Shown here piece after piece: positions 31,361 through 39,899 of a stretch of 64,000 bases of DNA. Source of the stretch: UTCFX2 sp002050125 (GTDB taxonomy: Bacteria > Chloroflexota > Anaerolineae > Anaerolineales > UBA4823); the NCBI GenBank assembly GCA_027494035.1, contig JAOSJQ010000001.1, positions 1,922,001 through 1,986,000 on the forward strand, in the 5' to 3' direction. The stretch's first letter is position 1. Every line of letters begins with the position of its first letter. Under the pieces are notes generated by a model. That model had not been told where the DNA came from, did not search any database, and was given only the letters and a program-made list of their open reading frames with translations. A program made the translations under genes and the position numbers.

Positions 31361-32926
31361 ATGGATATGCAACTTTCTCAGCTTCTCTTCGGGTTGCCGG
31401 GCTTGATCAAGGCGCCGGCGCGCGATGCCCTAATCAGCGGGTTGAAGATCGATTCGCGCGACGTTCAACCGGGCGATCTTTTCGTTGCCTTGAGCGGGGA
31501 AACGGTAGACGGACACCGGTTTATTGCAGACGCCCTCGCGCGCGGGGCGGCGGCGATTGTCGGTCAGCAAACGGTTGAGAATCTCCTCGTACCCTATGTA
31601 CAGGTGCAGGACAGCCGCCTCGCCCTGGCGTACATTTCAGCCGGGTTTTACGGCTTTCCGGCGCGCCGCCTGGTGATGATCGGCGTCACCGGAACGGATG
31701 GCAAGACAACGACCGCCAACCTGATCTATCATATCTTGCAGTCAGCCGGCTTGCGGACCGGGATGATCTCGACGGTCAACGCGCGCATTGGCGAGGTGGT
31801 GCTGGATACGGGCTTCCATGTGACCACCCCAGAGGCGCCGCTGGTGCAGTCTTACCTAGCGCAAATGGTCGGCGCGGGTTTGTCGCACGTCGTTCTGGAA
31901 GCGACCTCCCACGGTTTAGCGCAGCAGCGGGTAGCTTATTGCGATTTTGATCTAGCTGTTGTGACCAACGTCACACACGAGCACCTGGATTACCACAAGT
32001 CATACGAGGGTTATCTGGCGGCAAAGGGATTGCTATTAGAAAGCCTCAGCCGCACTTCGGCTAAACCGTTTTTCACGGCTCGGGGAGCGGTAATCAATCG
32101 CGATGACCGCTCTTATGCCTACCTGCGCCAGATCACCCAGGCGCCGATCTTGAGCTATGGTCTTACGATCGAGGCGGACATCACGGCTGCCTCACCCGAG
32201 ACCTATCCGGAGGGGCTCAAATTTACTGCCCTTGGTCAGGACCTGGACGGCAAGTCTTTTCAACTTCAAGTCGAAAGCGCGCTGGTGGGCGAGTTTAATC
32301 TGTACAACGTTCTGGCGGCGGTGACGCTGGCTTGCGGGTTCATGAAGCTGGACGCCGAGGCGGTTCGCCGCGGGATAAAAATGACGGATGCGATCCCCGG
32401 TCGAATGGAGCGGATCGATCTTGGTCAGCCGTTCAGCGCAATCGTGGATTTTGCCCACACGCCCAACGCTTTGCGCAAATCGCTTGAAACTGCCCGCAAG
32501 CTGACGAACAGCCGCCTCATCGCGGTGTTCGGTTCGGCTGGGCTGCGCGACCGCCAAAAGCGCCGCCTTATGGCGCAAGTTTCGACTCAGTTAGCTGACC
32601 TGGCTGTCTTCACCGCCGAAGACCCGCGCACCGAATCGCTCGCGGGGATACTGGCGGATATGGCGCAAGGCGCCGAAGCCGCCGGCGGTAAAGAAGGAGA
32701 AGACTTCTACCGTGTGCCCGACCGGCGCGAGGCGATCCGCCTCGCAACCCGGCTTGCCCGCCCCGGCGACTTGGTGATCGCCTGCGGCAAGGGTCATGAG
32801 CAGTCGATGTGCTTTGGGGAAATCGAATATCTCTGGGATGACCGAATTGCGCTGCGGGCAGCGCTGTCGGAGCTGCTCAACATCCCAGGTCCGGAAATGC
32901 CGTTCCTGCCGGACGCAGCGAACTAA
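31361..32926 (+). CDS. murE: MurE-type UDP-MurNAc-tripeptide ligase
   Basis: A 521-residue Mur ligase that adds the third amino acid to the UDP-MurNAc dipeptide in the cytoplasm. The N-terminal domain has DSRDVQPGDLFVALSG, the ATP site is GVTGTDGKTTTANLIYHIL, the central domain has TTPEAPLVQSYLAQMV and NVTHEHLDYH, and the C-terminal domain has FGSAGLRDRQKRRLM and ACGKGHEQSM. The amino-acid specificity loop reads AEDPRTES, against DNPR in diaminopimelate-adding enzymes: the arginine is kept, the asparagine is not. The stem-peptide residue therefore cannot be fixed; several Chloroflexota use ornithine. Two in-frame ATGs exist; 31361 gives the expected N-terminus. It is alone rather than in a mur operon. 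Confidence 0.88.
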   Translation: MDMQLSQLLFGLPGLIKAPARDALISGLKIDSRDVQPGDLFVALSGETVDGHRFIADALARGAAAIVGQQTVENLLVPYVQVQDSRLALAYISAGFYGFPARRLVMIGVTGTDGKTTTANLIYHILQSAGLRTGMISTVNARIGEVVLDTGFHVTTPEAPLVQSYLAQMVGAGLSHVVLEATSHGLAQQRVAYCDFDLAVVTNVTHEHLDYHKSYEGYLAAKGLLLESLSRTSAKPFFTARGAVINRDDRSYAYLRQITQAPILSYGLTIEADITAASPETYPEGLKFTALGQDLDGKSFQLQVESALVGEFNLYNVLAAVTLACGFMKLDAEAVRRGIKMTDAIPGRMERIDLGQPFSAIVDFAHTPNALRKSLETARKLTNSRLIAVFGSAGLRDRQKRRLMAQVSTQLADLAVFTAEDPRTESLAGILADMAQGAEAAGGKEGEDFYRVPDRREAIRLATRLARPGDLVIACGKGHEQSMCFGEIEYLWDDRIALRAALSELLNIPGPEMPFLPDAAN

Positions 32927-32938
32927 AAACGAATCGCG

Positions 32939-32963
32939 GGCGTGATCCTTTTAGGATCACGCC
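32939..32963. terminator. Bidirectional terminator between murE and the RAM-domain gene
   Basis: A perfect 10-bp stem, GGCGTGATCC at 32939-32948 and GGATCACGCC at 32954-32963, with the loop TTTTA. It lies between two convergent genes, 12 bases after the murE stop. No long T-run flanks it on either side. Confidence 0.6.
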
Positions 32964-32973
32964 ACGCTGTGGA

Positions 32974-33204
32974 TCAGGGTTCGACGACCAGGCAAGTGAG
33001 CGTGTCGATCACGCCCGGGATTGGCTGGATTTCTGAGGCGACCATCTTGCCGAGGTGGTTGATATCGCTGGCTTCCATCTCGGCTACCACGTCGTAGGGA
33101 CCAAAAGTCATATTCGCTTTCAGGATGCCATCCAGGCGGCGCAAATTGCGGATGACTTCCGGGACGGACCCGGGCCGGACATGGATCATAACATAGGCTT
33201 TCAT
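32974..33204 (-). CDS. Stand-alone Lrp/AsnC ligand-binding (RAM) domain protein
   Basis: A 76-residue protein equal to the RAM domain of Lrp/AsnC regulators without a DNA-binding part. The pattern KAYVMIHVRPGSVPEVIRNL, GPYDVVAEMEASDINHLGKM and PGVIDTLTCLVV is typical: a beta-alpha-beta-beta-alpha-beta fold that binds amino acids at dimer interfaces. Stand-alone RAM proteins may modulate full-length Lrp partners or sense amino acids. A good AGGAGG site stands before the ATG. The neighbouring FocA-type gene upstream on the same strand ends only about 30 bases away, so they may be co-transcribed. Confidence 0.88.
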   Translation of the reverse strand: MKAYVMIHVRPGSVPEVIRNLRRLDGILKANMTFGPYDVVAEMEASDINHLGKMVASEIQPIPGVIDTLTCLVVEP

Positions 33205-33238
33205 AATTGATTATTCCTCCTGAATGGTTTAACGTGAT

Positions 33239-34138
33239 CTATTTCGAGGCATGTTCAGGTCTGAGATAAATCAGCCAGTAAATCGCGGCGACCAACAGCA
33301 CGCCGCCGATGATGTTGCCGATCGTAACGGGGATCAGGTTCTTGAAAACGAACGAACTCCAGGTCAATGAAGCAAAGTCGGCTGGAGTTTTTCCGATCAT
33401 CTGCCAGAAACTTTCGCCGGCAAAGTCCTTGATGAGGATGCCAATCGGGATGAAATACATGTTGGCGATGCTGTGCTCGAAACCAGCCGCCACAAAGCCG
33501 GAAATCGGGAAGACTACAGCCGCGATCTTATCGATCGTGCTGCGGGCGCTGAAGGTCATCCAGACTGCCAGGCAGACCAGGGCGTTGCACAGGATGCCCG
33601 ATGCAACCGCTTGAATGAAATCGAGCTGAACCTTCCCGCTGGCAACGTTCAGCGCAGTCAATCCAACCGCCCCGCTGCCGTTGATGTATTGTTTGCTCAG
33701 AAACAGGAGCAGCGCCGTGCCGATCGAGCCAACGAAGTTACCGACGTAGACGATGCCCCAATTGCGTAAAACTAGGGCAGTGGTCACTTTACCATTCGCC
33801 CAAGCCATCACAATCAGGGAATTACCGGTGAACAGTTCTGCGCCGCCAATCACGACCATGATCAGACCCAGGCAGAATACCAACCCAGCCAGCAGCCTGG
33901 TGAAACCGTAAGGCAATGCAGTCGAGAAAGCCGGGTTGCTGGCTGCATCTTTGATTGAGATCCCTCCTGATGCGACTGTCGTTGAAAAAATCGCGCCCAG
34001 CGCGATGAACGCGCCCGCCAGCACTGCCAGAGCGAAGAGCGTGAGCGTGGCTGTTTCTGCTTTGCGCACACCAACATATTCTGCCCGTTTCGCCATTTCT
34101 GCTGGGAGCAAGGCGTCGATTCGAAATTCTGTGCTCAT
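33239..34138 (-). CDS. Formate/nitrite transporter family channel
   Basis: A 299-residue FocA/NirC-family protein with six membrane helices. Typical features are ALAVLAGAFIALGAIFSTTV in helix 1, FCLGLIMVVIGGAELFTGNSL with the conserved omega-loop region in helix 2, NWGIVYVGNFVGSIGTALLL, and GILCNALVCLAVWMTF near helix 4. SGFVAAGFEHSIANMYFIPIG contains the central histidine that gates anion passage. The ATG at 34138 with an AAGGAG site 10-11 bases upstream is preferred over the longer frame to 34219. Substrate could be formate, nitrite, hydrosulfide or another small weak-acid anion. No pyruvate formate lyase gene is nearby. Confidence 0.88.
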   Translation of the reverse strand: MSTEFRIDALLPAEMAKRAEYVGVRKAETATLTLFALAVLAGAFIALGAIFSTTVASGGISIKDAASNPAFSTALPYGFTRLLAGLVFCLGLIMVVIGGAELFTGNSLIVMAWANGKVTTALVLRNWGIVYVGNFVGSIGTALLLFLSKQYINGSGAVGLTALNVASGKVQLDFIQAVASGILCNALVCLAVWMTFSARSTIDKIAAVVFPISGFVAAGFEHSIANMYFIPIGILIKDFAGESFWQMIGKTPADFASLTWSSFVFKNLIPVTIGNIIGGVLLVAAIYWLIYLRPEHASK

Positions 34139-34223
34139 AGAATATCCACTCCTTATAACAAGATAGAATTGATGACCCATGAAGGGTAACACATCCCGCG
34201 CTAATTGGCATTGGGACATTAAT

Positions 34224-34238
34224 CACATCGCCTATGTG
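34224..34238. promoter_or_regulatory. Inverted repeat upstream of the formate/nitrite channel gene
   Basis: CACAT-CGCCT-ATGTG is a 5-bp inverted repeat with a 5-base spacer, about 85 bases upstream of the channel start and just past the end of the ABC1 kinase gene. It may be an operator; the match is short and could be chance. Confidence 0.3.
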
Positions 34239-34282
34239 AATAACAACAGGTAAAATTACAATCCCCCGTTGTGTACCAGCGC

Positions 34283-35980
34283 TTAATTCCAGCCGTTGCG
34301 GGAATAAATAAATGCACTCACCAGGAAAAACAGGCTGACCAGCGCGGAGGCGCCCGCCAGCAGCTCGAATCCACTGCTGAGAAGCTGAACTGCGCTGAGG
34401 AGGAATGCCGCCGCGATCACTCCCGCGGTCAGCCCGCGCGTGGCGCGCGTCAACTGCTTCACCTGCTGCGAGACTTCGGGGGTGCGTACAGCAATCTCGC
34501 CGTGCTCCAGGCGGGTTAAGTTTGCATCCAACTTGAAAGGCAGCGCCAGGAAGGTGCGCGCCAGCTTTTCTGCTTCCGCCAGCCACGCCTGAGAATTTTG
34601 AGCAGTCTCTTCGGCGATGATCTTGCGGGCGTAGGGTGAAAGATGCGCCCACAAATTGAATTCGGGATCCAGCCCGGTGCACATACCCGAAAGGATGCTG
34701 ACACAGCGCGCCAGAAATATGACGTTCTGCGGTACCTGGAACGGCATTTCATAGACCAGGTCGCGGAACTCGTCGGTCAGATCCCTCATTTCTTCATAGC
34801 TGAGGGACGTGAGTTCGGTCATATTTTTCCCCCAGAACTGATCGAACACGCGCGCTTGAGCCGTTTCTAACCGCGCCAGGTCGACCTCGGGCAGCAGCAA
34901 ATCCATCGACTGATAGGAGCGCACCACCCGCGCGGCATCGCGCGTACCTACCCCGATCAACATCTCGCGCAATCCGCTGCGCAGATTGGGCGGCACGGTG
35001 CCAGCCATTCCAAAATCGACAAAATTGAGCTGCCAGGCTCGCTGAGATTGTCCCTTTGACGCGGCGCGTCCGTCAACGACCTGGACGAACAAGTTTCCGG
35101 GGTGCGGGTCGGCGTGAAAAAAACCGTCCTCGAAGATTTGTTTTAGATAGGTGTCCAGCAGGCGGGAAGCGACATCCGCCCGGCTGACGCCCGCAGCGCT
35201 GATGGCTTGATAATCCGTGATTTTAATCGCCAGTACATTCTCTAGCGTCAGCACCCGGCGGGTTGTATGGCTCCAGCAGACCTGCGGAACGTATACCCCA
35301 GGGTAGTCCTTAAAATTGGCTGCAAAGGTCTCCGCGTTTTTCCCTTCGAGCAGATAATCGATTTCTTCATACAAGATGCGGGTGAATTCATCCAGCAAAG
35401 CGGGGACGTTGGCGCGCCGCCGAATGGGGCGGTAGCGGTTGAGCCAGATCCCTACGGTGCGCAGCGCAGCCAGGTCAGTTTCAATTACCTGCTCGATATT
35501 AGGGCGCAAGACCTTGACGACCACATCCTGACAGCCCGGCCCGTTCTCGATCCGCTCCTTCTCGGTGCTGCGCAGTTTGGCGATGTGCACCTGCCCAAGC
35601 GATGCGGCGGCGAGCGGCTGCTGGTCAAAACTCACGAAAACGTCCGAAATGGGTTTCTTGAATTCCGCTTCGATAACCTGGCGGATTTTCGGGTACTTCT
35701 CCGCGGGAACCTCATCCTGCAGTCCTGTTAGCTCGCGGGTAAATTCGGGTGGCAAAACGTCAACTCTGGAAGAAAGGAACTGACCGACTTTGATCAACAC
35801 ACCGCCCATCTGAATGGCGAGGAAGCGGTAAGATATCGCCGCTTTTTGTAACCGCTTCGAGCGGGTGCGTTTGGAGAATCCCCGCAGACCCAGGCGCGGA
35901 AGCAAGATATCCCAAAAAGCCAGGCTGATCAGCAGGCGGGTGAAAAACCAGGTAATACGACGATAACGGACTTGAATCAT
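34283..35980 (-). CDS. ABC1/UbiB family atypical kinase
   Basis: A 565-residue protein of the ABC1/AarF/UbiB family, involved in quinone biosynthesis or lipid homeostasis. MGGVLIKVGQFLSSRVDVLP is the KxGQ family motif and ALEVLPPEF-like segments follow. PLAAASLGQVHIAKL is the alanine-rich loop in place of the kinase P-loop, DVVVKVLRPN holds the ATP lysine, DGFFHADPHPGNLFV is the catalytic loop, and LNFVDFGMAG is the metal site. Two C-terminal membrane helices form a hairpin after residue 510. A TATAAT box lies 11 bases before the ATG. In UbiB-type proteins the kinase fold acts on coenzyme Q intermediates; here a menaquinone-related role is conceivable. The IS element sits just upstream. Confidence 0.9.
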   Translation of the reverse strand: MIQVRYRRITWFFTRLLISLAFWDILLPRLGLRGFSKRTRSKRLQKAAISYRFLAIQMGGVLIKVGQFLSSRVDVLPPEFTRELTGLQDEVPAEKYPKIRQVIEAEFKKPISDVFVSFDQQPLAAASLGQVHIAKLRSTEKERIENGPGCQDVVVKVLRPNIEQVIETDLAALRTVGIWLNRYRPIRRRANVPALLDEFTRILYEEIDYLLEGKNAETFAANFKDYPGVYVPQVCWSHTTRRVLTLENVLAIKITDYQAISAAGVSRADVASRLLDTYLKQIFEDGFFHADPHPGNLFVQVVDGRAASKGQSQRAWQLNFVDFGMAGTVPPNLRSGLREMLIGVGTRDAARVVRSYQSMDLLLPEVDLARLETAQARVFDQFWGKNMTELTSLSYEEMRDLTDEFRDLVYEMPFQVPQNVIFLARCVSILSGMCTGLDPEFNLWAHLSPYARKIIAEETAQNSQAWLAEAEKLARTFLALPFKLDANLTRLEHGEIAVRTPEVSQQVKQLTRATRGLTAGVIAAAFLLSAVQLLSSGFELLAGASALVSLFFLVSAFIYSRNGWN

Positions 35981-35991
35981 GTGACATTTGG

Positions 35992-35997
35992 ATTATA
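35992..35997 (-). promoter_or_regulatory. -10 box for the ABC1 kinase gene
   Basis: TATAAT on the minus strand, 11 bases before the ATG at 35980. The transcript would have at most a few leader bases. The IS element begins 37 bases further upstream, so it replaced whatever lay beyond this box. Confidence 0.5.
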
Positions 35998-36033
35998 CTA
36001 GACAAGCCGCAATCTTAATGATTGTCCTATAGC

Positions 36034-37227
36034 TAGCCACCTGACAGTTTGCTAACTGAGGTAGGTAAACAACGGGATACGGAAAGGCAGGGCATTTGTC
36101 AATCTCCTTTCGATGAAACGCAAGCCAATCTGAAAGATGCTCAGGTCTCGGCGATCAACCCGATCAACCAAATGACGCAAGCCATCCCGGATGGTGCGAC
36201 CGCCGACAGAGATGAGCCAGACATAGAGCAAAGCCACCGCCAGGGTCAAGCGAGACAAGCGCATAAAATGACGAAGCATCGTACTTTCCAGATCGAAGCC
36301 ATGTTTTTTGAAATCACCGAACATTTCTTCGATCCACATTCTGAGAGAATAAAAGTTCAAGGCCATTTTCAGATCCGGCAAGTTGGTGGCCAGACACCAG
36401 GGTTGGTCTTCACCAACTTTCCAGTGAACCAGTAGATTGGTCGGGTAAATCTCTTTGCTGGTCAAATAGCCATGTCCCAGCCAGACACTGCCGCCCGCTT
36501 TTTGCACAAAACTGCCGAAGGTGTTCCAGTCATTCAGCTGGTTGAGCCAGACACAGGTATCCGATTTTTGCCGTAGGACATAGAACCAATGCCATTTTTC
36601 CAACTCTTGCAAGACTTCCACTGGCCCAAATTCGCAGTCGCCGACCAGAAAAACCGCAGCTCCCCTGGGCAGCAGCTTCCTGACATAAGCCAGCAGCGCC
36701 AATTGCTTGCCCGCTCCGCTGTGTCCACGGGCTTGTTTGACCCATGTCCAGGCAATCGGGATGGCTCGCTTGCGGTAAGCCAGGCAGACGATCAGCAATT
36801 GATGCCCAAATCCAATCCGGGTGCCGTCTACGATCAAGTGGATTTCTCCAATGTTACGAATTTGCGCTTCCAGCCACTGCCGGGCGATTGGCTCATACCA
36901 TTCTCGAACTCGAATGGCAGGATTGTCCAACAGTCGGTTCAGTCTCCGCGTGGCACTCGTCAGCTTGGCTTCTCCAGGTATTTTCCCTGCGATCCTGCTC
37001 AAACACACCGAACGGCTCAGATAGATCCCGATCACCAACCAGACAAATGCCCGAACTTGGGTGATCCTCTGCCCCGGACGCAGTTCCAGAATTCGCATTT
37101 TCCATGTATCATAGAATTGGTTGATCGGCATGTGGATTCTCCTGGCAAATCGTTTTGTCGCAGAAACAAATTTACCCGGTTTTGCCCTGCCGATCAACTA
37201 TTCTGTTTTTAAAGTGTCAGGTAGCTA
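36034..37227. mobile_element. IS4-type insertion sequence, complete
   Basis: A 1194-bp element with one transposase gene and matching ends. The left end TAGCCACCTGACAGTTT (36034-36050) and the right end AAAGTGTCAGGTAGCTA (37211-37227) form imperfect 17-bp inverted repeats with two mismatches. A 10-bp direct repeat GTCCTATAGC flanks it at 36024-36033 and 37228-37237, the target-site duplication. The intact reading frame, clean ends and perfect duplication suggest a recent insertion. It lies in the divergent upstream region of the ABC1 kinase and the cysteine-rich protein genes; no gene is interrupted. IS4-family subgroup and name cannot be assigned by eye. Confidence 0.92.
36052..37131 (-). 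CDS. IS4-family DDE transposase
   Basis: A 359-residue transposase reading across almost the whole element. Catalytic residues appear as Asp in LIVDGTRIGFG, Asp in FLVGDCEFGP and Glu in the YSLRMWIEEMFGDFK block, which fits the IS4 signature Y-2-R-3-E-6-K exactly. Start choice: the ATG at 37131 has an AGGAG site seven bases upstream, while the frame can extend to a TTG at 37197 without a ribosome binding site. The stop lies 18 bases inside the left end. No frameshift or missing catalytic residue is visible, so the enzyme looks active. Confidence 0.92.
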   Translation of the reverse strand: MPINQFYDTWKMRILELRPGQRITQVRAFVWLVIGIYLSRSVCLSRIAGKIPGEAKLTSATRRLNRLLDNPAIRVREWYEPIARQWLEAQIRNIGEIHLIVDGTRIGFGHQLLIVCLAYRKRAIPIAWTWVKQARGHSGAGKQLALLAYVRKLLPRGAAVFLVGDCEFGPVEVLQELEKWHWFYVLRQKSDTCVWLNQLNDWNTFGSFVQKAGGSVWLGHGYLTSKEIYPTNLLVHWKVGEDQPWCLATNLPDLKMALNFYSLRMWIEEMFGDFKKHGFDLESTMLRHFMRLSRLTLAVALLYVWLISVGGRTIRDGLRHLVDRVDRRDLSIFQIGLRFIERRLTNALPFRIPLFTYLS

Positions 37228-37317
37228 GTCCTATAGCTTCATCACGATATTCTCGGTTTGAGAGAGCGAAACGCCTTCCGCTTTTGCTCCTGGCGGTTCT
37301 TGGCGTGTAATTTATGG

Positions 37318-37323
37318 TATGCT
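37318..37323 (+). promoter_or_regulatory. -10-like box before the cysteine-rich protein gene
   Basis: TATGCT lies eight bases before the ATG at 37332. An alternative -10, TATACA at 37323-37328, is spaced 17 bases from TTGGCG at 37300-37305. Either would give a leaderless transcript or one starting at the ATG, which favours 37332 over the ATG at 37314. Confidence 0.4.
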
Positions 37324-37331
37324 ATACAGTC

Positions 37332-38066
37332 ATGTGTAAAAACGCATATACTCCATCCGATTTTGCCGCGCTGTATGCGTCTTTTGATGCTCCTATCTCT
37401 GCGATAAACTGTGGAGAGCGCTGCGCTCCGCACAATGAGGGCGGGGCGCCCTTTTGCTGTGACCTCCGGCACGCGGTGCCAACCGCTTACCAGGCTGAAT
37501 GGGAATATCTGGAACAGCACACCGATCTTTGGCATCTCTGGCAGGATCGTTCATCGGGCAAATCGAGCAGTCTTGCGGAGCAGGCGCCCGAAGGTCAGGT
37601 GCTGATCGCCTGCCGCGGGCATCGCGCATGCCAGCGCAAATTTCGCTCGCTGACCTGCCGCGCTTTTCCGTTTTTTCCGTACATTACGGTGAGCGGCGAA
37701 TTTGTCGGGCTAAGCTATTATTGGGAGTATCAGGATCGCTGCTGGGTGATCAGCAATCTGCACCTGGTCGATGCGACCTATCGAACCCAGTTCGTGACTG
37801 TTTACGATGCGCTTTTCGAGCGGATGCCTGAAGAACGCGAGGTGTTTCGCTATTTTTCGAGCCAGATGCGGCGTTTGTTTAGCCGAAAACACCGGGCGAT
37901 CCCACTGCTGCACCGCAACGGGGGATATTATAGGATCACCCCGCGCAACGGGCGCCAGCGCCGAATTGATCCTGCGAAACTGCCCAAGTTTGGCGATTAT
38001 CAAATTGCCGCCGAAATGCCGTTCTCGGATGAAATTTTGTCCAGTGTGAGCCCTGAACAGCATTGA
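37332..38066 (+). CDS. Cysteine-rich protein, possible metal-binding YkgJ-like domain
   Basis: A 244-residue soluble protein I do not recognise with certainty. Cysteines cluster as MCKN at the start, NCGERCAPH, FCCD shortly after, then ACRGHRACQRKF and LTCRAFPFFPY. This spacing resembles the CxxCxxCC-type zinc/iron chelating domain (YkgJ-like), where eight cysteines hold a metal or cluster. The C-terminal half is rich in aromatic residues with no cysteines. The ATG at 37332 follows a promoter-like box; an in-frame ATG six codons earlier is also possible. The gene lies between the IS element and an ABC exporter pair on the same strand with a 63-base gap. Confidence 0.6.
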   Translation: MCKNAYTPSDFAALYASFDAPISAINCGERCAPHNEGGAPFCCDLRHAVPTAYQAEWEYLEQHTDLWHLWQDRSSGKSSSLAEQAPEGQVLIACRGHRACQRKFRSLTCRAFPFFPYITVSGEFVGLSYYWEYQDRCWVISNLHLVDATYRTQFVTVYDALFERMPEEREVFRYFSSQMRRLFSRKHRAIPLLHRNGGYYRITPRNGRQRRIDPAKLPKFGDYQIAAEMPFSDEILSSVSPEQH

Positions 38067-38129
38067 TGATTACCCCTGGGTAGGGAACCTTGCCGGATAA
38101 CCCCTCCTGATCGATAAGTGAGTTATTTA

Positions 38130-39896
38130 ATGATGACAACCGCAACAACCGCAATGGAATTCAAAGCGCCCGAAGCGTTCGCGACCGACCGCCGCGGTCC
38201 CGTTCGCTGGATCCTTTCCTATGTACGGCATTACTGGTATATCGCCGCGGTGATGGTCATTGGCGCCGCCGGGAATGCTGCCCTGGCGGCGGTCGTGCCA
38301 ATTCTGGTTGGACAGGCGTTTAATGCAATCCTGCAGTCGCCGCCTGGGGTGGCGCTCTTGCCGGGCATTGTCCTTACGATTGCAGTGAGCCAAATTTTCC
38401 GCGGCTTTCTGCAGTTTGGACGCAACTTTGGCGCGGAGCTGCTCGGTCAGCGCGTGGAACGCGATATTCGCCATGAGCTTTACTCCAGCCTGTTGGCTAA
38501 AAGCATGACTTTTCACAGTCTGCAGTCGGTTGGCGACACGATGGCGCGCGCGACGAATGACGTGAGGGAAATCAACTTCCTATTCAGCCCAGGCATGAAT
38601 CTGGTGATCGGCTCCGCCGTATTTATGTTCATGCCGTTATTTGTCGCGCCAAGTTATCATCCAGCGCTGATCCTCACCCCGCTCCTGTTCATCATCGGTT
38701 ATTTTTTGTCGCTCTGGCAGTATCTGCATGAGCTCAGCCCGATTACGAGCGATGTGCGTCAGGCGTTTGGACGCATGAACAGCCGTCTGGCGGAGGCAAT
38801 CGATGGGATCGAGACCGTTAAAGGGTTGGCGCAGGAGCGCAGCGAGGTGGAAAGATTCGGGAAGAACGCGCGCAGCTATCGCGATGCGTTTGTCCATCAG
38901 GGAGATATCGAGGCGCGTTTTATTCCGCTGTTGCTGCTCGGATTGGCAGAAGCCGGCAGCCTGCTCCATTCGCTGATCCTTTATCAGCAGGGCTTGTTGA
39001 ATGTGGGTCAGGTTGTGGCGTATTTTGGGTTGATCCAGTTATTTGGATTTCCGACCTTCACCTCGCTGTTTGCGTATTCACAGATCTCGCTTGGGATGGC
39101 TGGGGCGCAGCGCATTCTGGAACTGATCAATCGGGAGAATGATTTAGACCAAAACATCGACGGCTATCAGGGACCGATGCGCGGCGAGATCGAATTCAAG
39201 GATGTTTCTTTTTCGTACATAGATGGAGAACCTGTACTGGAGGAAGTCTCATTTAAAGCGCCTCCGGGGATAACGGTCGCAATTGTTGGTCAGACTGGCG
39301 CCGGCAAGACCTCGCTGGTCAAGCTAGTCAACCGCACCTACGATGTCCAATCGGGGCAGGTTTTGGTAGATGGAGTAGATGTGCGGGACTGGAATCTTGA
39401 AGCGCTGCGAAAAAATATCTCGGTTATAGAACAGGATATCTTCTTATTTTCACGCACAGTCCGCGAGAACATCGCCTTTGGTATGCAAACGGCTGAGCCG
39501 GAAGAGATCGTAATCGCTGCCCGTGCGGCTCAGGCGGACGAATTCATCCAATCTTTCAATGAAGGGTACGAGGCCATGGTTGGCGAACGCGGCGTTACCC
39601 TGTCTGGCGGGCAGCGTCAGAGACTGGCATTGGCGCGCGCATTTCTAACTGATCCGCGCATTTTGATCCTGGATGACTCAACCAGCGCTATCGATAGCGC
39701 CACTGAAGACCGCATCCAGCGCGCAATTTACGCGGCTGCGCGCGGCCGCACCACGATTATTATCACGCATCGTCTTTCGCAGATCCGCTGGGCTGATTTG
39801 ATCCTGGTTTTACAAAAGGGCCGCGTGGTCGCCCAGGGAAACCACGAAGAACTGATGCGGACCTCCGAACCTTATCGACGCATTTTTAGAGAATAA
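38130..39896 (+). CDS. ABC exporter half-transporter, subunit with degenerate ATP site
   Basis: A 588-residue fused permease-ATPase. Six membrane helices lie in residues 25-310, and the nucleotide-binding domain starts near 355. The Walker A is VGQTGAGKTS, the Q-loop follows, and the signature is canonical LSGGQRQRLALARA. The Walker B is ILILDDSTSAID: an aspartate stands where the catalytic glutamate belongs. The partner gene downstream has the reverse pattern, so the two make one degenerate and one active ATP site, as in heterodimeric exporters of the TM287/288 type. The ATG at 38130 is chosen; a GTG at 38118 is also in frame. Substrate unknown; lipids, drugs or peptides are family options. 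Confidence 0.9.
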   Translation: MMTTATTAMEFKAPEAFATDRRGPVRWILSYVRHYWYIAAVMVIGAAGNAALAAVVPILVGQAFNAILQSPPGVALLPGIVLTIAVSQIFRGFLQFGRNFGAELLGQRVERDIRHELYSSLLAKSMTFHSLQSVGDTMARATNDVREINFLFSPGMNLVIGSAVFMFMPLFVAPSYHPALILTPLLFIIGYFLSLWQYLHELSPITSDVRQAFGRMNSRLAEAIDGIETVKGLAQERSEVERFGKNARSYRDAFVHQGDIEARFIPLLLLGLAEAGSLLHSLILYQQGLLNVGQVVAYFGLIQLFGFPTFTSLFAYSQISLGMAGAQRILELINRENDLDQNIDGYQGPMRGEIEFKDVSFSYIDGEPVLEEVSFKAPPGITVAIVGQTGAGKTSLVKLVNRTYDVQSGQVLVDGVDVRDWNLEALRKNISVIEQDIFLFSRTVRENIAFGMQTAEPEEIVIAARAAQADEFIQSFNEGYEAMVGERGVTLSGGQRQRLALARAFLTDPRILILDDSTSAIDSATEDRIQRAIYAAARGRTTIIITHRLSQIRWADLILVLQKGRVVAQGNHEELMRTSEPYRRIFRE

Positions 39897-39899
39897 TCT

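Noticed and set aside
36034..37227. Gene interruption by the IS element
   Set aside because: Joining the two flanks at the target site gives no continued reading frame with a recognisable protein, and both neighbours are complete.
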